DNA from: a virus
Reading direction: 5' to 3' (one strand)
DNA: 43,855 nucleotides
IMG/VR virus record: IMGVR_UViG_3300013093_000087
Location: 1 to 43,855 of that record
Shown piece by piece: positions 18,546 to 25,310 of this stretch. Each line of letters opens with the position of its first letter. Position 1 is the stretch's first letter. The notes under the pieces are model-generated. The model was not told the DNA's origin, searched no databases, and worked only from the letters and a program-made list of their open reading frames with translations. Position numbers and translations under genes: made by a program.

Positions 18546-18890
18546 CTATTTCTTAAGCTTTACAACCTTACTTAATTTCTTTTCGCCTTTTTCTTTTTTA
18601 GTCGTTTCAGAAACTAAGTTACTTTTACTATCACGTTTAAATGCTCTATTACCGCTAGCACTTTCAATAAAAACACCGTTCTTATTTGATCCACCTTTAT
18701 CTAATGCTTTGACATGGGCAACATCTTTACCTTCTCTAGCATCAGCTTTACCGTTTTTGTTTTTATCAGGCATGATCTTGTCAATAGCACGTCGGGCACG
18801 TTGACGTTCATCACGTCGTTCGCCTTCACCACGAGCTTTTTGTTGTTCATATTCTTTTTTATATGGTCTTGGTTTATTAACGTATGGCAT
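18546..18890 (-). CDS. HNH-like basic protein
   Basis: A very basic 114-residue protein. The stretch GKDVAHVKALDKGGSNKNGV (about 53-72) followed by SGNRAF resembles an HNH/treble-clef nuclease core: D-H, then GG-S-N, then N-R. The cysteine knuckles are absent, as in many phage HNH proteins. An Arg-rich N-terminal region (residues 20-38) could contact DNA. It lies 2 nt after the Cas4-like nuclease gene. It could instead be a non-catalytic DNA-binding protein, since the final His/Asn is not certain. Confidence 0.55.
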   Translation of the reverse strand: MPYVNKPRPYKKEYEQQKARGEGERRDERQRARRAIDKIMPDKNKNGKADAREGKDVAHVKALDKGGSNKNGVFIESASGNRAFKRDSKSNLVSETTKKEKGEKKLSKVVKLKK

Positions 18891-18892
18891 AT

Positions 18893-19561
18893 TTAGTTCC
18901 TTCCATTATGAGCGCACTCTAATACTGGGCAATACTTCTTACATAACCCACTTGGTCTAGGATTCCATACATTATTGGCATAGGAAAACTTCATCCGATT
19001 ATGTTCTGCAATCCATTTAACCCACATCTTATCCTGTTTTTCAGCATCATACGAATCTTTTATGAAGTTCTTAGAAATAACAAAAAGAAGCCCACCTTTG
19101 ACCTTTTTGACTTCGGGAAAAAACTTAAAAATAGCTAGTGCCATTAGTTCCAGTTGGTCAGTATCGGCATACTTAGCCGATTTGCCAGTCTTATAGTCTA
19201 CGCAACGTGCTTCATCCCCATTGATAATCAACAAGTCAGCAATACCTCGCCACCAAACCTTTGGGTCTTTGAATCCGCAGGGTTCTAGGTTTTCTGTCAA
19301 CCCCATTTCAAACTCACAATGTTTTATACCCTCTAGTTGTTTTAAACTATCTAATGTAGATTTAACAAAACTAAACTGTGGAGGTATTGGTACGTCATCC
19401 CGTACGTAATGTTCAGCTGCCGAATGAAACTCTTTACCATATAAGATAGCATCTGTTGGTGGCTCGGTTACATCTTTAGCTACACGTAAGTGGTAAAACT
19501 TTTTAGGGCATTGGTCGTATAGCTTAATGCTAGAGTATGACCATGCAGGTATCTTAGTCAA
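18893..19561 (-). CDS. Cas4/RecB-like PD-(D/E)XK nuclease
   Basis: The 222-residue protein opens with WSYSSIKLYDQCPKKFYHLR (8-27), the usual start of PD-(D/E)XK exonucleases of the Cas4/RecB group. GIADLLII and then CVDYKTGK (about 115-136) give the catalytic D...DxK. C-terminal cysteines (CKKYCPVLEC) together with C18 could hold an iron-sulfur cluster. The start is TTG at 19561, inside TTGACTAA, using GAGGTGG just upstream; that binding site is the 3' end of the preceding mini-gene. No CRISPR array is seen, so a role in phage recombination or DNA end processing is more likely. Confidence 0.8.
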   Translation of the reverse strand: MTKIPAWSYSSIKLYDQCPKKFYHLRVAKDVTEPPTDAILYGKEFHSAAEHYVRDDVPIPPQFSFVKSTLDSLKQLEGIKHCEFEMGLTENLEPCGFKDPKVWWRGIADLLIINGDEARCVDYKTGKSAKYADTDQLELMALAIFKFFPEVKKVKGGLLFVISKNFIKDSYDAEKQDKMWVKWIAEHNRMKFSYANNVWNPRPSGLCKKYCPVLECAHNGRN

Positions 19562-19718
19562 AGTCCACCTCTATTTCATAATCTTTTTGTTGGTTTAAAA
19601 TTTGTTGCGCTAAAGACTCAAGATAGGGTGGCACAATAAGTTTAGTAGGTTTAGTAGGTTTAGAAACCAAATCTATAAATATTATCTCAAGTGAAGATTC
19701 ATTTAACTCGCTATTCAT
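19554..19718 (-). CDS. Mini-gene ending in EVDFD (54 aa)
   Basis: A 54-residue protein, MNSELNESSLEII at the start and DYEIEVDFD at the end, with a TKPTKP repeat at about 21-26. It begins in the junction GAGGTGGACTTTGATGA, whose GAGGTGG is a ribosome binding site and also encodes the C-terminus of the gene before. Its own end supplies the binding site of the Cas4-like nuclease in the same way. The function is unknown. It is the last of four consecutive mini-genes sharing this junction. Confidence 0.6.
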   Translation of the reverse strand: MNSELNESSLEIIFIDLVSKPTKPTKLIVPPYLESLAQQILNQQKDYEIEVDFD

Positions 19719-19881
19719 CAAAGTCCACCTCTACTATGTAACTAGGTTTATTCGCATCTCTAAATGCGCCGCTAAGTATTCGCCCTATTATTGCTTCTTT
19801 AGTCTGCTCCATTGCTTCCGCTAAATGTTGAGTATATCGCTTGCGCATTTCTTCATGCACCTTCGGGTCTATCGTGTCCAT
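19711..19881 (-). CDS. Mini-gene ending in YIVEVDFDE (56 aa)
   Basis: A 56-residue, mostly helical protein (MDTIDPKVHEEMRKRYTQHL at the N-terminus). Its last nine residues YIVEVDFDE are identical to a segment of the gene at 19998-20171. The start lies inside the 3' end of the preceding gene, in GGTAGATTTTGATG; the stop overlaps the next start by 8 nt. No known domain is visible. Confidence 0.6.
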   Translation of the reverse strand: MDTIDPKVHEEMRKRYTQHLAEAMEQTKEAIIGRILSGAFRDANKPSYIVEVDFDE

Positions 19882-20038
19882 CAAAATCTACCTTTGTTAT
19901 GTATGGTTCATCTACAAAAATTTCACCAGCAAACTTTTTAGTTTTTGGCATGTTAGCAAGTTGAGTTGCATACTCTTCTGCTGTTATTCCAAGTTTCTTA
20001 GCTAAGTTCATTTGTACTGCACTTATTCTTATCTTCAT
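19853..20038 (-). CDS. Mini-gene with AKKLG motif and KVDFD end (61 aa)
   Basis: The start is ATG 20038 (MKIRISAVQMNLAKKLGITA). The segment AKKLGITAEEYATQL (14-28) resembles AKKLGLTNEQYVREL at the C-terminus of the scaffold protein at 41844-42794. Near its end it carries YITKVDFDGHDR, a variant of the shared VDFD junction peptide. It starts inside the preceding mini-gene, using GGAGGT as binding site. The function is unknown; the shared segment may bind a common partner or be a small helical module. Confidence 0.6.
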   Translation of the reverse strand: MKIRISAVQMNLAKKLGITAEEYATQLANMPKTKKFAGEIFVDEPYITKVDFDGHDRPEGA

Positions 20039-20171
20039 CAAAATCTACCTCCACTATATAGTCTTCTTTATTAAATATTTCAGCACCAAATTTACTGTAC
20101 TCAAGGTCAAATAGCGCATTAAGTCCGGGTAATAGTTCTTTCAATAAGTCTTTTCTAGATATCATTATCAT
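19998..20171 (-). CDS. Mini-gene with ELLPGLNALF motif (57 aa)
   Basis: A 57-residue protein. SRKDLLKELLPGLNALFDLE (5-24) resembles a short helical motif found in small phage proteins of unknown role. YIVEVDFDE follows at 38-46, then a tail of 11 residues that overlaps the next gene by 41 nt. The start ATG 20171 overlaps the stop of the preceding gene. It is the first of the four VDFD-junction genes. Confidence 0.6.
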   Translation of the reverse strand: MIMISRKDLLKELLPGLNALFDLEYSKFGAEIFNKEDYIVEVDFDEDKNKCSTNELS

Positions 20172-20470
20172 TTAACTCCATGATACTTTTCAACCCACCT
20201 AGCAAAGTCCTTGCCTTTGCCAATACTAATCCAAGCTTTCTTTAATGTTTCATCAGGTATTGGTTTAGATTGAACAGCACAACGTTTCTCTACCTTTTTT
20301 GTAGCTTCATAAGTAGCGGCACTTCTACATACGTACCATGCACTTTTCCATGCTTGCCACATAGGATCAGAGTTAATGTCTTCATTTTCGTTGTCAATCC
20401 AATGGTTATTCATAGCCCATCGTAAAAAAGACGCTAAACACTTAGCATCGGGTGAACCTTTAGCGTTCAT
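20168..20470 (-). CDS. Hypothetical Trp-rich protein (100 aa)
   Basis: A basic 100-residue protein with ten Trp or Cys residues (FLRWAMNNHWIDNE, MWQAWKSAWYVCRSAA). It starts with ATGAAC directly after the repeated junction GGCACAAGAGAA. I do not recognise a domain. It links the EPVAW cassette upstream with the VDFD cassette downstream. Confidence 0.65.
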   Translation of the reverse strand: MNAKGSPDAKCLASFLRWAMNNHWIDNENEDINSDPMWQAWKSAWYVCRSAATYEATKKVEKRCAVQSKPIPDETLKKAWISIGKGKDFARWVEKYHGVK

Positions 20471-20700
20471 TTCTCTTGTGCCTTTCTTAGTATTGCTCTA
20501 GCAAATTCAAGTTCAGGCTGTCCACTCCAATCCATCTCCGCCCATAAATCTTGTATTTCCTCATCTGTTAGTGTCTTTGCTGGATGGGTGTAGAGTGGAA
20601 TGTTGTAATCAGAACAATCACCACCTTTACCTGATTTCTTAAATTTATCTGTAATAACATCATCATCTTTACACATCCACGCTACTGGTTCATTGTTCAT
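20467..20700 (-). CDS. EPVAW/YTHPAK family small protein, paralog 3
   Basis: A 77-residue member of a phage family of unknown function. MNNEPVAWM opens the protein, IPLYTHPAKTLTDEEI (about 34-49) is the central motif, and FARAILRKAQEK closes it. The variable part between the ends contains CKDDD and GGDC. Two further copies lie at 20873-21130 and 21127-21366. The 3' end encodes KAQEK and carries the start of the next gene in an ATGA overlap. Confidence 0.75.
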   Translation of the reverse strand: MNNEPVAWMCKDDDVITDKFKKSGKGGDCSDYNIPLYTHPAKTLTDEEIQDLWAEMDWSGQPELEFARAILRKAQEK

Positions 20701-20876
20701 TTCTCTTGTGCCTTTAAAAATTTAAAAGTTAAGCCAAAACACTTGTAAACATTGATGTAACCATTTCTTTCGCTAAACAATGGCTGATGGTGCTTTGTTT
20801 GTTTTACCCATAAGCCATAGCCAAAAAATCTAAACCAAAATCCATGACCAATATTGCAGTAATAAAAAGGTTTCAT
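20697..20876 (-). CDS. Small aromatic protein with PLFSERNG motif (59 aa)
   Basis: MKPFYYCNIGHGFWFRFFGY leads into LWVK, then PLFSERNGY (32-40), a motif I know from small phage proteins of unknown role. It sits between two EPVAW paralogs and is not related to them, yet it ends in the same KAQEK encoded by the same junction GGCACAAGAGAAATGA. The strong aromatic content suggests membrane association or a compact beta fold. Confidence 0.65.
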   Translation of the reverse strand: MKPFYYCNIGHGFWFRFFGYGLWVKQTKHHQPLFSERNGYINVYKCFGLTFKFLKAQEK

Positions 20877-21130
20877 TTCTCTTGTGCCTTTCTTAGTATT
20901 TCGTATGCAAACTCAGTAAATTTAATTTCATCTACCTGACCATTTTTATCTAATTCGTAATACTTTCCAGCCGCCCATACTGCATGAATTTCTCCTATGC
21001 TAAGTTTCTTTGCTGGATGGGTGTAGAGTGGAATACAAGGTTGTTTAATATCAAAAGATATGTTTAATGCTGCACCCAAGCTAGTAAAAAGCACACCATC
21101 TACCATCCATGCTACTGGTTCATTGTTCAT
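20873..21130 (-). CDS. EPVAW/YTHPAK family small protein, paralog 2
   Basis: An 85-residue paralog with MNNEPVAWM, IPLYTHPAKKLSIGEI and EILRKAQEK. The middle (VDGVLFTSLGAALNISFDI) differs from the other copies, so only the ends and the YTHPAK motif are conserved. ATGA overlaps are present on both sides. Confidence 0.75.
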   Translation of the reverse strand: MNNEPVAWMVDGVLFTSLGAALNISFDIKQPCIPLYTHPAKKLSIGEIHAVWAAGKYYELDKNGQVDEIKFTEFAYEILRKAQEK

Positions 21131-21366
21131 TTATCCTGTGCCTTTCTTAGTATTGCTCTAGCAAAAGCCTTTTGTTTCATCCAAGGTGTGTTGCCATGCG
21201 AATGACTCCAGCAATAATCTATTTCCTCATCTGTTAGTGTCTTTGCTGGATTGGTATAGAGTGGAATCCATGTGCCTTCAAGATGGTCAATCACTTGTAA
21301 ATTAATTAACTTTGGCTTTCGGTCTTCCAAGCCCAACAACATCCATGCTACTGGTTCATTGTTCAT
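21127..21366 (-). CDS. EPVAW/YTHPAK family small protein, paralog 1
   Basis: A 79-residue paralog with MNNEPVAWM, IPLYTNPAKTLTDEEI and FARAILRKAQDK. It is first in the cassette after the DNA polymerase gene. Its start overlaps the 13-codon remnant ORF at 21356-21397. The function of the family is unknown. Confidence 0.75.
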   Translation of the reverse strand: MNNEPVAWMLLGLEDRKPKLINLQVIDHLEGTWIPLYTNPAKTLTDEEIDYCWSHSHGNTPWMKQKAFARAILRKAQDK

Positions 21367-21397
21367 TTGTAATCCCAGCTAGTTCATTTGCGTTCAT
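21356..21397 (-). pseudogene. 13-codon remnant ORF of a MNANEL-type gene
   Basis: ATG in a TAATG overlap with the polymerase stop reads MNANELAGITNEQ and then stops. The first six residues match the usual start of a small phage family (MNANELAD...). The rest seems lost, and the frame runs into the ATGAACAATGAACC start of the first EPVAW paralog. It may be a leftover from recombination or a tiny coupling ORF. Confidence 0.35.
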
Positions 21398-23229
21398 TAG
21401 CAGTCTCCATATGATTTACCAAACCCACTCTCACAGTTAACAGGTAATCCATCAGCCCACTCCGGTGTCCAACGCATACAATCTTCAATATATGCTTGGG
21501 CTTCTTCAACTTCTGTTTCCGGCACAATACAAGCAACGGCATCATGCACAGTCAGTACTACCCTGTAACGCTTAGCTATACGAATCATCTGCTCACCAAT
21601 AATGCAACGTGCCAATGCTTGGCAAACATTCTCAATAACTTTACCACCATAAATCTTATTCCAACCATAACGGGTCTTATACTGATATTGAGTTTTACCA
21701 TCTTCTTTGACTGAAACTAGCTGGTCATAACGCATTAACAAGCCGCTTGGTAAACGTATTCCACGCTCCTCTGGGGCCAGATTCAATACACCATTTTTAC
21801 CCAAAGATGTTGTCATACCCTTAGCCATTGCTTCAAGCGCTATCTGGGCTTCTCGCCATAGCGCAGTAATGTACGGATATGTTTCTCTGTAAATCGTGAT
21901 GATATGACGGGCTTCATCTTCCGTAACTTCCACATCGAAAGTCTTAAGCTGTGCTTTGAATTTCTGAGCCCCCATGCCGTAGCCACATCCGAGAATTGTA
22001 GTCTTGCCGACGAATCTTTCCTCTTTTGTAATTTCATCTGCACTCTTACCATATATAGCCGAAGCCATGATCTTGTATACATCCTCGTGCCTTTCAAACG
22101 CTTCAACCAAATCATTCTGCCCCGCCAACCATGCCAACACACGTGCCTCAATTTGACTTGAATCGGCATCAATAATCATGTAGCCCTCGGGTGCAATGAT
22201 GGCTTTTTTTAGCTTACCTGCATTATCTCCACGACTAGGCAAGTTCTGCAAGTTCAAGCTATCGCTACCACCCCACCGCCCTGTATGAGCCGCATAATAT
22301 TTAATAGGAACTGGCATCAAACCACGTTTAGAGATTCCAATAAATCGTTCAGTCCTAGTTTCTTCTAAAGTAGATTTAGCCCCAAGGCGAGCCGCTACTA
22401 AAGCCTGTACTCTTACATCAGGATGTTCAGACAAAATCTTAAACTCCTCGTCGTTCTTAGCTAACGCAAGGGCTTCTTTACCTGTCTTCAAACTAGTCTT
22501 CATCGGTGGCACAACACCAAGTAACTTTAATAGTTCAGCAAACTTCTGATTGCTCATTAGTTCTTCACGGCTAGTAATACCAGCTTCTATTAACAACTTA
22601 GCTTTTGCCGCCCTTACTGTGTCATAGTGCTGTTCAAGTAAAGTTAAATCTAAATCTAATTTCGGTTCAATAAACATACGTAGAGTAAGATCAATCAACT
22701 TCATCTCACCTTTAGGAAATCCATTTTTAACCATAGCATTAAATAGCTTATAGGTTAACTCCACATCATTAACACAATAATCACCATATCTATTAAGTTC
22801 TTCTTCGGTAAAGTCCACACGATTCTTCCCGGATGCGGCGATGACTTCATCACCCTTAACTCCTAGTTTGTATCTTTCAGTTAGTGCCGCAAGCGATGCA
22901 CTTGATTCAACACCATGAATCCCTCGACCCATGCACATCGTATCGGCATATGCTTTAGCGGTAATACCAAACTTCTCAGACATAATGAAGCCATCAAACA
23001 TACAGTTATGAGCAAGCATCATTGACTCTTTCCAAGGAAAAGTCTTAAGGTAATCCGCTATTTGTTTGTGCGTACCACTCGCCCACTCAGTCTCACCACC
23101 ATTAACCTTAATGGCTACACCGATTACTTCAAAACGGTCACTACGTACATACTCTTCAGTTGTCATCTTAGACAGACTAAAGCTAGACTTCTCATAGAAA
23201 GTCTCAAAGTCAATCGTTATTAGATTCAC
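21397..23229 (-). CDS. DNA polymerase, family A, with 3'-5' exonuclease
   Basis: The 610-residue replicative polymerase shows exonuclease motifs Exo I DFET (7-10), Exo II HNCMFD (74-79) and Exo III YCVND (151-155). The polymerase part has motif A DADSSQIEARVLAWLAG (354-370), motif B RFVGKTTILGCGYG (405-418) and motif C VHD (561-563). No 5' nuclease domain is present, as usual for phage enzymes. The start is GTG 23229 with GAGGAG about 8 nt upstream, inside the end of the preceding small gene. It probably works with the primase-helicase and SSB encoded downstream. Confidence 0.95.
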   Translation of the reverse strand: MNLITIDFETFYEKSSFSLSKMTTEEYVRSDRFEVIGVAIKVNGGETEWASGTHKQIADYLKTFPWKESMMLAHNCMFDGFIMSEKFGITAKAYADTMCMGRGIHGVESSASLAALTERYKLGVKGDEVIAASGKNRVDFTEEELNRYGDYCVNDVELTYKLFNAMVKNGFPKGEMKLIDLTLRMFIEPKLDLDLTLLEQHYDTVRAAKAKLLIEAGITSREELMSNQKFAELLKLLGVVPPMKTSLKTGKEALALAKNDEEFKILSEHPDVRVQALVAARLGAKSTLEETRTERFIGISKRGLMPVPIKYYAAHTGRWGGSDSLNLQNLPSRGDNAGKLKKAIIAPEGYMIIDADSSQIEARVLAWLAGQNDLVEAFERHEDVYKIMASAIYGKSADEITKEERFVGKTTILGCGYGMGAQKFKAQLKTFDVEVTEDEARHIITIYRETYPYITALWREAQIALEAMAKGMTTSLGKNGVLNLAPEERGIRLPSGLLMRYDQLVSVKEDGKTQYQYKTRYGWNKIYGGKVIENVCQALARCIIGEQMIRIAKRYRVVLTVHDAVACIVPETEVEEAQAYIEDCMRWTPEWADGLPVNCESGFGKSYGDC

Positions 23230-23383
23230 TTAACTTCTCCTCAAGTTGTTCCATATAACTAGCGACAATCTGAATCAGCATCGCTAATCGTTTACCTTCA
23301 TCGCTAGATACTCGTCCGCAAAGTTTCCCAATATTAAAAAATGCTTCATTGGCATCTTCTTTTGTAATCAATAAGCTAGACAT
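23210..23383 (-). CDS. Hypothetical small protein (57 aa) before the polymerase
   Basis: MSSLLITKEDANEAFFNIGK followed by LCGRVSSDEGKRLAMLIQIV, a short helical protein. The binding site is GGAGCAGGTG. It overlaps the polymerase start by 20 nt and carries that gene's GAGGAG binding site. No family is recognised. Confidence 0.6.
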   Translation of the reverse strand: MSSLLITKEDANEAFFNIGKLCGRVSSDEGKRLAMLIQIVASYMEQLEEKLSESNND

Positions 23384-23531
23384 TCACCTGCTCCTTGTCA
23401 TCTTCTTTATCTATCCAACCTATGAATGGCACAGGTTCTTTTTTGCCAAAAATTAACTCAAAGTTTTTTTCAAACTCTTCTCTCGGTACACCTAAAGGTC
23501 TTGGTATATCGCCTTTGCCACCATCAGTCAT
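23376..23531 (-). CDS. Small KGDIPRP family phage protein (51 aa)
   Basis: The start is ATG 23531, with GAGGG just upstream; the frame is open further 5' but that part belongs to the gene at 23528-23644 read in another frame. MTDGGKGDIPRPLGVPREEF, then NFELIFGKK, matches a common small phage family (KGDxPRP...IFGK) of unknown role. It overlaps the next gene by 8 nt. Confidence 0.65.
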   Translation of the reverse strand: MTDGGKGDIPRPLGVPREEFEKNFELIFGKKEPVPFIGWIDKEDDKEQVNV

Positions 23532-23644
23532 AATTCCCTCATCGTTTTCATCATTGAACCAAAAGCAAAAATACCCCACGCTACATACCAATACCATGTG
23601 GCATCACCATATACCATAAAGAACAACGTCAATAGGCTAGTCAT
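23528..23644 (-). CDS. Small membrane protein (38 aa)
   Basis: MTSLLTLFFMVYGDATWYWY continues as VAWGIFAFGS and ends MMKTMREL. The product is almost wholly hydrophobic and aromatic, with space for one membrane helix. It has ATGA-type overlaps with both neighbours (23641-23644 and 23528-23531), which supports a real gene despite the size. A role in the host membrane is inferred. Confidence 0.55.
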   Translation of the reverse strand: MTSLLTLFFMVYGDATWYWYVAWGIFAFGSMMKTMREL

Positions 23645-23868
23645 CCTACACCCTTTTCGTGAGAAACTAATACATCTTTTCTTTTAACTGGGTCTTTCTT
23701 GTAAGTGTATTTATCCCAAGCACCAAAGCTATCGAGGCGAGATGTAATGTTACCTTTTTTGTTATAGGTTTCTTTCATCCACACACCATCGCTATCTGTA
23801 TAGGTAAGCACACCTTTTACGGTCTCAGCTTTAACCCAACTACCATCTGCATTTTTAATTTCATGCAT
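23641..23868 (-). CDS. Small repeat protein of WxKxTY type (75 aa)
   Basis: I use ATG 23868; a GTG one codon upstream is possible. AAGGAGAAGG is the binding site. Short repeats of the form DGSWVKAET, DGVWMKETYNKKGN and FGAWDKYTYKKD suggest beta-hairpin repeats like those in a phage family with recurring 'W.K.EYD..GN'. The function is unknown. Confidence 0.65.
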   Translation of the reverse strand: MHEIKNADGSWVKAETVKGVLTYTDSDGVWMKETYNKKGNITSRLDSFGAWDKYTYKKDPVKRKDVLVSHEKGVG

Positions 23869-24070
23869 CACCTTCTCCTTTTTTCAATAAATACTTTCTT
23901 GCACTTACTCGGTTATTACAGTTACAGCATTGCCACCTATTACGTGTGCCCTCAATCATTTTCCCTGTTAACGCAGGTTGCATAGACTGACAACTTGTAC
24001 AATACCGTTTACCTGTGATACCGTGTTCCGCTTCTCGTACTGCTTTTCTTATATCAATCTTTTCGGACAT
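23861..24070 (-). CDS. Zinc-ribbon protein (69 aa)
   Basis: CTSCQ (24-28) and CCNCN (48-52), the second pair being C49/C51 or C48/C51, form a likely zinc ribbon. The N-terminus is helical and the C-terminus basic. It may bind nucleic acid. The stop overlaps the next gene by 8 nt. Confidence 0.65.
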   Translation of the reverse strand: MSEKIDIRKAVREAEHGITGKRYCTSCQSMQPALTGKMIEGTRNRWQCCNCNNRVSARKYLLKKGEGDA

Positions 24071-24254
24071 ACTTTCTCTTTTTAATTGTAGCTATACCAT
24101 CATCTTCTTGTTTGATTCGGACTTCCAGCATAGCATCTGCCATCTTGTATGCGTTGCTCGCTACCTCTTCTATAACATCATCACCAATACCCCGCATGAC
24201 AATGCCACATAAAGTAAACATAGCAAAACAATCTCTTAGATCTTCGTCGTTCAC
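24054..24254 (-). CDS. Small phage protein with YKMADAML motif (66 aa)
   Basis: A GTG start at 24254 in a GTGA overlap, with GAAGGGGG upstream. CFAMFTLCGIVMRGIGDDVI, then ASNAYKMADAMLEVR, fits a widespread phage family in which a hydrophobic 'AMxGLL' helix precedes 'A(Y/F)xMADAML'. The role is unknown. The C-terminus is basic (KKRKYVRKD). Confidence 0.65.
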   Translation of the reverse strand: MNDEDLRDCFAMFTLCGIVMRGIGDDVIEEVASNAYKMADAMLEVRIKQEDDGIATIKKRKYVRKD

Positions 24255-24544
24255 TTGACCCCCTTCATTTTAATTTTTTTGATTCGTTCGGCTTTACGTA
24301 GGTCATGACTATGCAACTTCTTACCTACTGATTTCGGTACTTCACCAGCTTTCTCTGCTACCTTTGCCGCCTTCTTACGGTTAACAACCGCACCACTAGA
24401 TAATTCAAACATATGCTTAGAACCTTTTGCCTTCTTACCTTCTTTAGCAATAAGTTCATCGTGTGAATATGCCTTGTTAGGTGCTTCAACAATCTTGCCT
24501 GATTTCTCTTTGATTGCAGGTACTTTTACTGTTAGCTTCGCCAT
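24251..24544 (-). CDS. Basic protein of unknown function (97 aa)
   Basis: Lys-rich throughout (MAKLTVKVPAIKEKSGKIVE; C-terminus RIKKIKMKGVK), suggesting nucleic-acid contact. It lies 1 nt after the PPK2 gene. No domain is recognised. Confidence 0.65.
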   Translation of the reverse strand: MAKLTVKVPAIKEKSGKIVEAPNKAYSHDELIAKEGKKAKGSKHMFELSSGAVVNRKKAAKVAEKAGEVPKSVGKKLHSHDLRKAERIKKIKMKGVK

Positions 24545-24545
24545 G

Positions 24546-25310
24546 TTATATTCCTTTTAAAATGTTGGGGTTAATCTCCCCTATATTATCCAAGTTCCTG
24601 CCTGCATAGTCATTATTTAGTAGAACATGTTGCATTGTGGCAATCCTTGCACTCCTCTTGCAGTCTGACTTAACTACTATCCAAGGGTTATCCTCTGATG
24701 TGTATTTAAGTATGCTCCGTTCTGCATGGGTATATTCATCCCACTTATCCTGACTTACCCTATCAATCGGGGATAACTTACCTAATTTCAAAGGGTTGCT
24801 TTCCCTTTCTTTAAACCGCCGTTCCTGCTCTTTTTTACTAACGTCTAACCAAAACTTAATAAGGCATATGCCACTTTCTTGCCACATCTCTTCCATTGTG
24901 TAACATTGGCTATAGAAAATAGCAACCTCGTCGGTTGTGGCAAAACCCATGACTCTCTCAACAGTTGCTCGGTTATACCAAGACCTATCCCATAGGGTAA
25001 CTTCTCCTGTACGTGGTAGTTCCTTGATAAACCGTTGCCAATACCATTGCATACGTTCTTGCTCGGTAGGTTTGTCCAATGCTACGACTCGGGCGGACTT
25101 TGGATTCATATGTTCCATAAATCGTTTAATCGTACCGCCCTTGCCTGCACCATCTCGTCCCTCAAAAACCACCATATGCTTCTGACCAGTATCTTTGACG
25201 TGGTGTTGCCACTTCAATAGTTCTACTTGCAAAGCATACTTCTTAGTATCAAATTCCTTTTGGGACATAAGATTCCTAGGTGATTCCTCGGTTTGATCAA
25301 TCGTGCTCAC
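24546..25310 (-). CDS. ppk2: Polyphosphate kinase 2 family (PPK2) enzyme
   Basis: PPK2 enzymes transfer phosphate between polyphosphate and nucleotides. All family signatures are visible: Walker A FEGRDGAGKGGTIKR (49-63), Walker B LWDRSWYNRATVERVMGF (106-123), and the lid RFKERESNP (165-173) followed by GKLSPIDRVSQDKWDEY (177-193). The length of 254 fits a one-domain PPK2. The lid has LGKLSP where WKLSP is more usual. The start is GTG 25310 in an overlap with the upstream gene, with AGAGGG before it; ATG at residue 15 is an alternative. Direction and nucleotide preference cannot be read from sequence. It is an unusual phage gene. Confidence 0.9.
   Translation of the reverse strand: MSTIDQTEESPRNLMSQKEFDTKKYALQVELLKWQHHVKDTGQKHMVVFEGRDGAGKGGTIKRFMEHMNPKSARVVALDKPTEQERMQWYWQRFIKELPRTGEVTLWDRSWYNRATVERVMGFATTDEVAIFYSQCYTMEEMWQESGICLIKFWLDVSKKEQERRFKERESNPLKLGKLSPIDRVSQDKWDEYTHAERSILKYTSEDNPWIVVKSDCKRSARIATMQHVLLNNDYAGRNLDNIGEINPNILKGI

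Noticed and set aside
19554-21366. Regularly spaced similar sequences that could suggest a CRISPR array
   Set aside because: The spacing of 160-250 bp and the coding potential between repeats fit tandem genes, not 30-bp spacers. The Cas4-like nuclease nearby has no other cas genes with it.
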